DNA of 35,559 bases. It comes from Candidatus Rifleibacteriota bacterium (lineage in GTDB: Bacteria > Muiribacteriota > UBA6191 > JACPRK01 > JACQZM01). This document shows, one piece after another, positions 10,001 to 16,327 of the stretch; the stretch's first letter is position 1; each line of letters opens with the position of its first letter. A program made the translations under genes and the position numbers. The notes below the pieces were generated by a model, which had not been told where the DNA came from, made no database searches, and saw nothing but the letters and a program-made list of their open reading frames with translations. Where the stretch lies: assembly GCA_016213885.1 (NCBI GenBank), contig JACQZM010000205.1:1-35559 (forward strand), read 5' to 3'.

Positions 10001-12391
10001 GGGACCCGGCTCACCTCGGTGGTCAACGCGAGCCTCGTCGGGCCCGAGACCCCAGACCAGGCCGCCTACGAGGCGGCGCTCGCCCGGTGGCGGGCGGCGA
10101 GGTCCGCCCGCGACGCGTGGCAGGAGGCGAACGCGGCGTCCACCAGCTGGTCGGCAGCCAGCCAGGCTCACGACGACTGGCAGCAGCGCTCGGATCGGTC
10201 GAGCCAGTGGCAGAGATGCAAGAGAGCCCATCCCGGCTCTCTCGACGACACCTGTGGCCCCCAGCCGGCCCAGCCGGGCTCGGAGCCGCCCCGGCCCGGC
10301 CCGATGCCACCCCGGCCGGGGCCGGAGCCCCCTGACCCGGGTCCGCAGCCCCGACCTTCCACCCCGCTGCCGTCTCCCACCGACCTGGGCGAGGTCTCTC
10401 GCGCCCTTCTGAGAGACGTGAGCACCGACACGCCGCCTTCGGGCTTCGGCGTCCCGAAGATCGTGGGCTGGGTCGTGACGTATCAGCTCGATGACGCGGG
10501 GGCGATCCACGCCCTGTTCACCGACTACGGGACGGTGAAGTTCGACGCCCCGGGCAAGGAGTTCACCGCCGTGTACCCGGGGTCGATCCTGAGCGATCTC
10601 CGCCTCGCGATCCACCAGATGGAGCTGTTCCACCAGGCGATCTTCGGTCTCGACTCCTCGCCGTACATGCTCGGACTGACCATCTGGTCACAGCTCTTCA
10701 ACGACCCCGTGGTCCAGCCGATGATCAGCCAGATCACGACGGCTGGCCGGCAGGTGAACATCACGTTCGACCAGACCGACGCGACGCTGGGGCTTTCGCT
10801 CGAGGATCTGGCGTACTACCTCACGCCGCCCGCCGGATCCGCGGGTGACTCGAAGACCGCGAATCTTTCGGGTGCCACCGACCTCTCGCAGTTCGAGCTG
10901 AACCAGACCGTGCTGCTCGCCAAGCCGTTCTCCGTGGTGGTCCGGGGCGGTGGCGACGCCTCCGACGCGCAGCCCGTGAAAGACCTGATCATCTTCGACG
11001 GCAGCCCGGAGATGGCTCAGAAGCTGGCCGACTGCCAGAAGCAGACGGGCAGCATGAAGCTCTCGGACATCGGGCAGCTCGAGGGGATGGGGCTCTCCGC
11101 CCTGGGCGATCCCATGATCGTGCGGTCGCTCTCCGTCGGCCTTTCCGCCGGCCAGGTCCAGGCCGTGGCCCGTCCGCGGAGCCTGGTGTTCAGCCGCCGG
11201 GCTGACGGGGCCGAGCTCATCGCCATCGGAACGGGCAACGTCGGCGTGATGACCCAGCTCGAGACCGGCGGTCCCTATGGCGACCCGTCCCCCTACCCGT
11301 CCAGGTCCGCCACGTTCCTGGTGAACTCCACGCCGGGGATGAGCTCCTCGACGGCCTCGACCGGCGGCTCCACGATGGTGACGAACGTGCTCGATCTGCA
11401 CGCCGCCCTGGGGACGAACGTCCTGTTCCGCACGCTGACCGTGCAGAGCCCGTCGACCGTGGCCGCAAGCTACACCGAGATGGCGCCGGGCCAGTTCCAG
11501 GGGACGGTCCCCTCCGGGGGGAGGTTCAGGGTCACCGGCGACTTCGCCACGGGAATGACCGCCAGGCTGAAACGCGCCGATCCGTCGGCCGTCACGCTGG
11601 TCCGGGGTGCGACCGGCGGGCTCGGCGGCACCGTCGACTACAACGGTGGAGCGCGCAAGCTCCTGTTCGACTACAAGAACGGCCTCATCCAGAGCGACTT
11701 CCTCTTCCCGACCGGGGTCACGCTCCCCGGCGGCTTCAAGGCGACGCTGGACCTCGCGCTGACGCCCCCGCTCATCGACTTCACGATCCACGTGTCCGGC
11801 GAGATCAAGTTCAACGGCGACTTCCACTTCGAGGGTGGCGTGAACCTCGCCATCCTGGGGCACACGGTGAGAAACGGCGCGTTCGTCCTCGACTCTCAGG
11901 ACGGCCTGACCCTCTCCGGCGGGATGGACCTCGTGATCGCCGACTGTGCCGTGCAGGGGAACGTCTCCGCCCACGGCGCTTCGTTCCTGGGCAACCTGGA
12001 CGTCGGGTCGCGCGGGACCGGGGTGTTCGCGTGCGTCTCGGTCGACACCAACGCACACCGGCCGCTGGTGATCCACGGCGACCTGAAGCTCGCCGGCCAC
12101 AGCATCCTGCACGGCGACCTCTCGATCAGCAGCTCCGGCCACATCAGGGCCGACTGGGATTGCAGGCTGGGCCCCTTGAGCCTCGACGCGTCGTTCACCT
12201 TCTCGTTCAGGGGGGGCGTGAGCGTGGGCGGCTCCTTCTCGGCATCGGTCCACACGTGGCTGGGAACTCTCCACCACAGCTTCCATGCCGGGATCGACTC
12301 CGACGGGACTTTCAGCGTGAGCTGGAAGCACATCGAGCTGTCGGTCAACATCCCGCGCGGGAGGGTGTCGCTCAGGGTGACGAGGAAGTGA
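4007..12391 (+). CDS. Giant beta-rich protein of unknown function (2794 aa)
   Basis: One continuous frame of 2794 codons. Most of it is beta-rich, with alternating hydrophobic and Ser/Thr/Gly/Asp residues. Residues about 1200-1660 and 2560-2794 read as long runs of short strands (for example LSLSSTLTSSG and GDLSISSSGHIRADW), resembling beta-solenoid or beta-groove proteins. Residues 2019-2075 are a Trp/Ala/Gln-rich helix, followed at about 2084-2125 by a Pro/Gly/Pro-Arg hinge. Residues 1600-1700 contain hydrophobic segments but no certain membrane span. No signal peptide is seen at the ATG, unlike its two operon partners, and the better start signal (AAAGGAGG with GTG 3951) is in a different frame, so the true N-terminus may be missing. 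I do not recognise the family. Size, composition and partners suggest a cell-surface or periplasmic structural protein; inference only. Confidence 0.8.
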   Translation: MRGALLRPASGPTAVFGSEIWQLEAIESWSRSTGSWTAFFPQRPGELAGDKRVAGSVLRITARRPIVVSVRGTPAQVGLLDKLAAGDAPEFCGVVSTTSIPLQDILSALERSGRFARGRGALWFGDLGAGRWARVADGSSNPACPPGMTFRCAVGPSPGGGASPSPRAAGLSALSPEGAGPAAPAPLDRTDSPSFDALSDWQGNAISATGLTTAPFPDTPPPGFLIGGYRFAGPSSAPTMALATMTLPDGLLAMTNLPRVVPVRIRFDETGALCGYELLSIGGLLVGGKGTDSRGASVTKSVDSWQSGKPMRIVVDPTGTLLGFGRTDLPAVRGLEIDAAGHPQGDPVTLSACPVSFLYRQAVVDPLFVGPGMGQPVSPYLQLSVQQVGKSWPFLRWSAGAPTSAAPMALPTGSDAVLVAPGVFRTRSLWVEYDQSIDKTLPVTFTASWRVRTLPATLRTTDGRGVWAVDGQGVVGAKVVCRPSLPVAADKIPPIPISYVKPSNPRPIRYLASGIAELLVEDWFSIQAWSDKSLFVVHDPTESFQLTLRPSLSIGFDARGLVVTINPILAIAGQNFARSGAGYIESLMLYLRPKLVFERTIDWGALLTDTLKTLRNCFRKGPLNPILRGLHSDTLRHPSKWVGGLWRGIRALFKTIGSRWQCDSGGVQIGLALLGRINDAGSDDPQNRVTLFGNLSASKAPKTKTRIEDERKKGLPCAAHAFYDWSRTLAAEGGLIYQRFASGSEADTTQSWTMAATFNRSPSKTVTCTAVDNETTRFEVDGSFQLPESWDWCADRTATGRWIYTHEFEPDRVTNRAEFSATDLVSLEFQKTDAARFWRSGSDSDLTTIDVDLTDLSLLLEATQSKKDVSQRGQFSLSIFAGTPGDDTGAGTHEVLLDLGAVWKSKGASPDSGGFLSGNRRLAAMNGFGLFGKPSVFTRYPLGRETQVFFDLEFDGIAEGNRVRLESVNGLYVTSGTKMFSVELGARTSDGPTWSPLVVTVQHDRSGTAGGASLSNLPIGPVIVKSGLIQVNPAADPQQSFLKRLVVGGEIDITRIGGRALGDAGLDLGATWNLQSDVLSLFLSVPTAQLFRCPDLKTASLAGTVDYSQGWKNAVWNLGAQCVVAPSWLDGKSATATASLAGSPTPDQVGIKVTGLIPSIEYWTDGSVTINSLGLTWDFDTKTLGYLGTTTITLPSKPAFLKDGYKPYLQFPRQLEGQLSGTGKSLSIIAQCVPKLQAMITDSVGLQIDTLAFKKASPLGISLSGLLSCGDSSVPLHASFGSGDTSLALSAPSTSTFTIPLGGGASVSITGVTLAFAIQTGQTIVTLSGKGVVSVDGKSYSGDVSLSVDSKKNMKLAATGLDGVDLGIGGDLQGFSITADGLSLSSTLTSSGDRTTSTSVTVDLAFPQDWPGIGGEKVHGTITVAANGDFSLTVDSKLDLGLGGLPIELDISRFVIGRTKGVFSAQGAAQLKFLRPINTVLGQSGDTPVVVDCTIGLTQDKRILFAAKLTNDLSSIPFNIGFAQGTLGVKNLALSTGPSLAASIQLALTSPSNFLLTITGSLRGEAVSFEITSVPPLAVDALVFKLDLANLSYKQVFPGFMGAGATMFVQVGVDLLFNLKANLGKFLYILPSSLPPFGFPFFDEIQLGMTILGFQAAAGLSLPAPQIPDATVATRFVGDIIKGFRDSNWDPLYQFLKGSDGDAIRNIFRGPGIGDVALGLPTRLKSAFPNLPVGTLFSMEPDPEKVLVLSLVPGLHYLTDLIPNSDLADGLVKAFQFCQAVGELFGDPRKIAEIIPPGKRTGSVEYSFAGSASMSGSYSVQPPQDVLASGSAAGIPAFADLCTATDWVELSGKIATIRSIVSMRQAPVSTSFAFTSDAGTSFAGTIDDRWISLRQYVTATLDLMDHASPSSRLFQMDHALSMHLEKMIGEHGGLVDSDQELISTDGRVRLSLFGSSADLVVKSGAGIQLFAGSAGLLGVTTAPCPLGTLRFVSTIVREGTRLTSVVNASLVGPETPDQAAYEAALARWRAARSARDAWQEANAASTSWSAASQAHDDWQQRSDRSSQWQRCKRAHPGSLDDTCGPQPAQPGSEPPRPGPMPPRPGPEPPDPGPQPRPSTPLPSPTDLGEVSRALLRDVSTDTPPSGFGVPKIVGWVVTYQLDDAGAIHALFTDYGTVKFDAPGKEFTAVYPGSILSDLRLAIHQMELFHQAIFGLDSSPYMLGLTIWSQLFNDPVVQPMISQITTAGRQVNITFDQTDATLGLSLEDLAYYLTPPAGSAGDSKTANLSGATDLSQFELNQTVLLAKPFSVVVRGGGDASDAQPVKDLIIFDGSPEMAQKLADCQKQTGSMKLSDIGQLEGMGLSALGDPMIVRSLSVGLSAGQVQAVARPRSLVFSRRADGAELIAIGTGNVGVMTQLETGGPYGDPSPYPSRSATFLVNSTPGMSSSTASTGGSTMVTNVLDLHAALGTNVLFRTLTVQSPSTVAASYTEMAPGQFQGTVPSGGRFRVTGDFATGMTARLKRADPSAVTLVRGATGGLGGTVDYNGGARKLLFDYKNGLIQSDFLFPTGVTLPGGFKATLDLALTPPLIDFTIHVSGEIKFNGDFHFEGGVNLAILGHTVRNGAFVLDSQDGLTLSGGMDLVIADCAVQGNVSAHGASFLGNLDVGSRGTGVFACVSVDTNAHRPLVIHGDLKLAGHSILHGDLSISSSGHIRADWDCRLGPLSLDASFTFSFRGGVSVGGSFSASVHTWLGTLHHSFHAGIDSDGTFSVSWKHIELSVNIPRGRVSLRVTRK

Positions 12392-12766
12392 GCCCCGCCA
12401 CAGCGCCGTCGTACGGGCCCGTTCCGGGGGAGGTCAGGCGATCCCGACGCCGTTCTCGATGACCTTGCCCGCGTGGGCCGCCTCGACCCTGGCGATCACC
12501 TGGAGTCCCTCGTCGTGCCCGATCCCGAGCTCGAACGCGGTGCGGCGTATCCGGCGCGCTCGCTGATGGATCCTCCCCATGAGAGTACCGGGTTCGACAA
12601 CCAGCCACGGCTCTGCCGATCGACACCCGCCGGTCCGCCCGGGTAGCCCTGTCCGTGGGCATCCCTGACGCCGCAGGGCCGATACCCATCTCTCGTACGT
12701 TCAACGGCGGAACGGTGCGAGATCGTCCCGCGCCGAGTTGACCCTGTCCAGGGAAAGGGGAGAAAG
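12392..12766. other. Spacer after the giant-protein operon
   Basis: Between the giant gene and the small exported protein. The only possible gene here is a 48-codon minus-strand ORF (12434-12580). A TTGACC at 12737-12742 could be a -35 box for the downstream gene, but no -10 box follows. No hairpin with a T-run was found after the giant gene. Confidence 0.4.
12434..12580 (-). CDS. Possible small protein or gene remnant (48 aa)
   Basis: A 48-codon minus-strand frame, from ATG at 12580 to TGA at 12434-12436. About nine-tenths of its codons end in G or C, and it reads as a plausible helical protein (RTAFELGIGHDEGL, then VEAAHAGKVIENG). This is better coding character than the other frames here. 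There is no ribosome binding site before the ATG, and the frame stays open a little upstream without another good start, so it may be the 3' end of a decayed gene. No family recognised. Confidence 0.3.
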   Translation of the reverse strand: MGRIHQRARRIRRTAFELGIGHDEGLQVIARVEAAHAGKVIENGVGIA

Positions 12767-13216
12767 ATGCAGCCGTCGAGACTTCTCGTCTTCAGCACCC
12801 TGACGGCCGGTTTGATCTCGATCACGGCCGTGCCTTCAGAGGCAGAACGGAATCGTCGGGCAACGCGCGTCGAGCAGCAGCCAGTCGTGAGGTCGCACGT
12901 GAGACAGGGCGTGACGCTCCCTGCCACGTCGGGGGCACCGAAGGTGCGCGATCATCGCGCCAACGTCCGCGACCACCGCGCGGTCGGCGCGGACAACCCG
13001 CACGGCGGCGTGACTGTGACCCCCTCCGGACGAAAGCGCGGTGGCTCGTCTCCGACCATCAGGTCCCAGTACGGCGGACCGGCCATCGGCGGCACTGTCG
13101 GCAAGGTTGCCGCCGGAATAGCCGATAACGTGGCGAAGATCCCCGGGTCGAAGTACCTCGGCATCACGGACTGGAGGCCGAAGAAGGAGCAGAACAGAGA
13201 TCACAGACACCGATAG
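12767..13216 (+). CDS. Small exported basic protein with RDHR repeats (149 aa)
   Basis: AGGGGAG lies just upstream of the ATG. The N-terminus is a signal peptide (LLVFSTLTAGLISITAV, cleavage likely near SEA-E at residue 26). The mature protein is basic and low in hydrophobics. It contains RDHR three times: twice in a 7-residue tandem (residues 61-64 and 68-71, each preceded by Val) and once at the C-terminal end (144-147). A Gly/Ala helix (GGTVGKVAAGIADNV) occupies about residues 107-121. No family recognised. It faces the radical SAM gene tail-to-tail, about 40 bases apart. The signal peptide argues against its being a classical RiPP precursor for that enzyme. Confidence 0.7.
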   Translation: MQPSRLLVFSTLTAGLISITAVPSEAERNRRATRVEQQPVVRSHVRQGVTLPATSGAPKVRDHRANVRDHRAVGADNPHGGVTVTPSGRKRGGSSPTIRSQYGGPAIGGTVGKVAAGIADNVAKIPGSKYLGITDWRPKKEQNRDHRHR

Positions 13217-13256
13217 ACGTGGCATCCACCGAGTCCGAGGGACCCGCGCCCCCGTC

Positions 13257-15227
13257 TCACGCCCGGGATCTCGAATCGCTGTGGACGGTGGCGACCAGAG
13301 GCGTCCGTGCCCTGCAGGTGTCGCTGGTGGCCTTCCTGGCGGCGGAGCAGCCCTCGATGAGGGACATGGGGGGCGGGTCGTGGGGCAGGACGAGGCTCAG
13401 GAATCGCTCGCCTTCCCGGAAGATCAGACCCAGGCCGTCGAGGCGTGAGAGCTCCGCCTCGACGTCGGCCTCGCTCGAGGAGCCGAGCGCCTGCGCGAGA
13501 TCGCAGGCCCTCCGCGGTTCCTCCAGCAGCTCGAGCACCCGTCTTCCCATCGGGCCGACCGACCGCTCCACGACTCGCCCCGACCGGGAATCGTGGACCA
13601 CGGTGGACCGGTCTCCCTCCTCGAAGAACAGCTTTGGGGGAACCGTCGAGTCCGGGCCCTGCCAGCGCAGTCTCCACGGTTCGAAGGCCGCCCTGAGGCG
13701 GTTGATCCACTTCGTCAACGCCGTGAAGTACCCCGACCTGGGGTTGCTGTCGACGAAGTAGTAGGCGATGTTCGCCAGCGTCTCCTCCTGGAACGGGTAG
13801 GTCAGCCGGTAGAAATCGTAGGGGAGCAGCTTCAAGCCGTACTCCTCCTGCTGGTTGAAGTAGACGCTGTACCGGTCGAACCGCAGCAGCTGCACGCCGG
13901 TCGGCGGGGGAAGGTGCGTCAAGAGCGGCATGTCGTGCACGTACTTCTCGAAGACCTCCTCGGTCTCGCCGGGGAACCCGACCAGCAGGTTCCAGGCCGG
14001 GTAGACGTCGTACATCCTGCATCGTTTCAGAAACGTCACGCTCTGGAAGGCGTTGGTCCCCTTCCGCATCAACCGGAGGCTCGAGGTGGCCAGCGCCTCG
14101 ATCCCGGGGTTGACGAGCCGGATCCCCGCCCGCGAGAGCGCCTGGACCTCGGTGTCGGACATGTCTGGCCTCACCTCGTAGAAGATGTTGGCGCCCCGAG
14201 GGGTCTCGAGGCGGGGCAGCACCTCCGAGAAGAAGCTCCTGGGGATCAGATTGTCGACGCTCTGGAAGTAGGAGCACCTGTCGGCGTGCCGGAAGAGCGA
14301 CCGGAACAGCGACAGCGCCCGCTCGGGGCTCATGGTGCGGTGCGTCATCTTGGAGCCGTTCAACCCGCAGAACGTGCACTGGACACGCTCACCCCACCAG
14401 CATCCCCGCGAGGTCTCGAACAGCAGGATCGGGGTGATCGCTTCCGGTGGAAACCGCTTCTGCACGGCATCCAGGAACATCCCGTGGTCGAGCTCCGATC
14501 TGGCGTCGAGCTCGAGGTCCTCGCCCAGCTCCTCGCCGGGCGGCCGGGGCGTCTCGCAGTTCTTCTTCGAGTACACCCCGCGGATCGTGTGCACCGTCTC
14601 GATCCTGCCGTCCAGGCAGTGGGCCACGAACTCCGGAAACGACTTCAGGGACGGACCCGAGAAGACGAAATCGATGAACTCCACGTTCCGGACGATCTCC
14701 AGGCCCATGGGGGCTTCGCAGTTCGATCCCCCCAGAGCGGTGATCAGCGCCGGGTTCCGGCTCTTCAGCTTTCGAGCCATGGCCAGGCTGGCCACGTTCT
14801 GGGCGAAGAACGAGGTGAAGCCGACCAGGTCGGCCCGGTCGAGGTCGTACCGGGTGATCATCTCGTCCAGGCAAGCGCCGAGCCCCTGACGCTTCTCGCG
14901 GACGAGCTGCTTGAACGCCTGCGAATGAGGGTCGCGGCGGGGGAAGTACCTCAGGAAGTACTCCTCGGAGTTGTCGGCGAGCTCGGGAAAGGCGACCTGC
15001 CGGAAGAACCAGTCACCGATTCCGGAGGTCTGGCTCTCCACGGAGAGCGAGGCGTACTGGTAGTGGGCCAGGCCGATGTAGTCGGCGAAATCGTGGTTCA
15101 GGTAGATCACGTCGACCGCGACACGGTTCCCGAAACGGTCGACCAGGACCGACTCGAGCTGCGCGAGCGCCAGTGACGGCATCTGCACCGTGGCGAACGG
15201 CATGTTGACGAGGTGGATCGTGAACAC
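13257..15227 (-). CDS. RiPP maturation radical SAM C-methyltransferase-type enzyme (656 aa)
   Basis: Start chosen at GTG 15227 because AAAGGAGA (15235-15242, minus strand) lies 7 bases upstream; the frame is open to 15275 without a better signal. Domains: an N-terminal cobalamin-binding-like region (about 1-240, with the DLVGFTSFFAQN and ALGGSNCEAPMG segments), then a radical SAM core with an unusual CX7CX2C cluster motif, GCWWGERVQCTFCG, with Cys 276, 284 and 287. This exact pattern marks the RiPP maturation radical SAM protein 1 family (TIGR03975 type), proposed B12-dependent C-methyltransferases acting on ribosomal peptides. A C-terminal winged-helix-like region (about 560-620) may bind a leader peptide. 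It is the last gene of the pseudopilin operon, 51 bases after the gspJ-like remnant. No precursor peptide is visible beside it. Confidence 0.85.
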   Translation of the reverse strand: MFTIHLVNMPFATVQMPSLALAQLESVLVDRFGNRVAVDVIYLNHDFADYIGLAHYQYASLSVESQTSGIGDWFFRQVAFPELADNSEEYFLRYFPRRDPHSQAFKQLVREKRQGLGACLDEMITRYDLDRADLVGFTSFFAQNVASLAMARKLKSRNPALITALGGSNCEAPMGLEIVRNVEFIDFVFSGPSLKSFPEFVAHCLDGRIETVHTIRGVYSKKNCETPRPPGEELGEDLELDARSELDHGMFLDAVQKRFPPEAITPILLFETSRGCWWGERVQCTFCGLNGSKMTHRTMSPERALSLFRSLFRHADRCSYFQSVDNLIPRSFFSEVLPRLETPRGANIFYEVRPDMSDTEVQALSRAGIRLVNPGIEALATSSLRLMRKGTNAFQSVTFLKRCRMYDVYPAWNLLVGFPGETEEVFEKYVHDMPLLTHLPPPTGVQLLRFDRYSVYFNQQEEYGLKLLPYDFYRLTYPFQEETLANIAYYFVDSNPRSGYFTALTKWINRLRAAFEPWRLRWQGPDSTVPPKLFFEEGDRSTVVHDSRSGRVVERSVGPMGRRVLELLEEPRRACDLAQALGSSSEADVEAELSRLDGLGLIFREGERFLSLVLPHDPPPMSLIEGCSAARKATSDTCRARTPLVATVHSDSRSRA

Positions 15228-15278
15228 CGTGGCGTCTCCTTTCGACGTCCCCGGCCGGCCAGGCGGATCCGGCACACA

Positions 15279-15656
15279 TCATCGGTTGATCGGGCAACGC
15301 ACGTCCAGCGGCCTGAGCTTCGCGCTGGTCACGAGGGTCACCGGCTCCCCGCCGGCGATGGCGAGGGTGAGCGTCAGGTGCACCAGGTCCGGATCCCGAC
15401 CGCCCGGGACCGGGGGAACCCGGCACTCGAAGTCCGCCACGCCGTCGATCAGTGTCTCCGACGCGCCCGTGTCCAGCACGACCCTGCGAAGCCCCCCCGC
15501 CCCTCCGGTCCCCCTTCCCGCCGCGGTGCCCGAATCCAGCGAGATCAGCACCGAATCGGCCTTCCCCGTGATCAACGACAGGCCCGACTGGACCTTCCCT
15601 CCGGGCGCCGGGTAGAGCAGCCGCCGGGCCTGCTCATCGAGATCTCGCCTCGTCAG
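15279..15656 (-). pseudogene. GspJ/PilW-like pseudopilin lacking its N-terminus
   Basis: The 125-codon frame ends at TGA 15279-15281. Its body resembles the C-terminal half of GspJ/PilW-type minor pseudopilins: TRRDLDEQARRLL, then VVLDTGASETLIDGVADF, then VHLTLTLAIAGGEPVTL with a final LRPLD. The family should start with a prepilin signal and hydrophobic helix, but none is here. The only possible start is a CTG overlapping the stop of the upstream pseudopilin (CTGA), with no ribosome binding site. In the same frame, coding-like residues (ATALRALTRRDL) continue upstream into the previous gene's tail, as if a deletion had joined the two genes. Probably non-functional unless sequence is missing from the assembly. 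Confidence 0.6.
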
Positions 15657-16324
15657 TGCTCGGAGAGCGGTTGCACCCCGGGCGCCTTGTCCCGGACCAC
15701 CACGAATGTGGAGAGCCGACACACGGATCGTTCGATCGGGGGTCCATCCGCGCTCCGATAGAACACCTCCACGACGATCCTGGCCATGTCGGTCTCGCCC
15801 CGCGAATCCCCGTCCGAGTCGATGGACGTGGTCGGACCCTCCTCGTCCTTGCTCCTGTCGAAGGAGACGGTGACCTCGTAGGCAAAACCCTGGAAGAACC
15901 GCAACTCTCCCGGGTCCGAGGGAAGGACAGGGCCGGTCGTCGGATCGAAGTAGGGGTTGCTTCGGCCCGGGGGGGTCAGCACGGGGGTCTTGCTCCGGGC
16001 CAGCGCCAGAAACGGCCTCTTCCAGTCTCCGCGCCTGGCTGCGGCCGCGATCTGAACCGGGGTCGAGGACAGGTCGAAGAAACGCTCGTCCTCGATCTGG
16101 AAGCGATGGACCGCCTGGTCCATGATCGACTCGGCCAGCAGTCGCCCCACCACCAGGGCGTCCAGCCGCAGGTAGGTGCTCCTGTTCTGACGCAGCGTGT
16201 CGAAGATGCTGGCCAGGGCGACGATGACGATCGCCACGGCGATCAAGAGCTCCAGCAGGGAGAGGCCGACCCACCGGGTCCGGGGGCGGCGACGAGAGTT
16301 CCTGGCTCGTCCTCGTTCATCCAT
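15653..16324 (-). CDS. PilV/GspI-like type IV pilin-family minor pseudopilin
   Basis: A 223-aa protein with a basic leader followed by the prepilin motif VGLSLLELLIAVAIVIVA at about residues 19-36. Glycine precedes the cleavage site and the conserved Glu is at +5, as recognised by prepilin peptidase. The rest is a short alpha/beta globular domain with a strand-rich end (ARIVVEVFYRS, RSVCRLSTFVVV). This layout fits PilV/GspI minor pilins that initiate pilus or pseudopilus assembly in type IV pilus or type II secretion systems. The start ATG at 16324 lies just after the upstream stop (16328-16330). The last residues may have been altered by the deletion suspected in the next gene. No assembly ATPase or secretin gene is in the window. 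Confidence 0.75.
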   Translation of the reverse strand: MDERGRARNSRRRPRTRWVGLSLLELLIAVAIVIVALASIFDTLRQNRSTYLRLDALVVGRLLAESIMDQAVHRFQIEDERFFDLSSTPVQIAAAARRGDWKRPFLALARSKTPVLTPPGRSNPYFDPTTGPVLPSDPGELRFFQGFAYEVTVSFDRSKDEEGPTTSIDSDGDSRGETDMARIVVEVFYRSADGPPIERSVCRLSTFVVVRDKAPGVQPLSEH

Positions 16325-16327
16325 GAC

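Noticed and set aside
12767..13216. Small exported protein as the RiPP precursor of the radical SAM enzyme
   Set aside because: It has a Sec signal peptide rather than a RiPP leader, no double glycine near a core, and is convergent with the enzyme gene.
13593..15176. 527-codon plus-strand open frame opposite the radical SAM gene
   Set aside because: Shadow of the well-supported minus-strand enzyme; no start signal or recognisable domain.
15228..15275. Upstream start (GTG 15275) for the radical SAM protein
   Set aside because: The extra 16 residues are Pro/Gly-rich and the AAAGGAGA site fits only the GTG at 15227.
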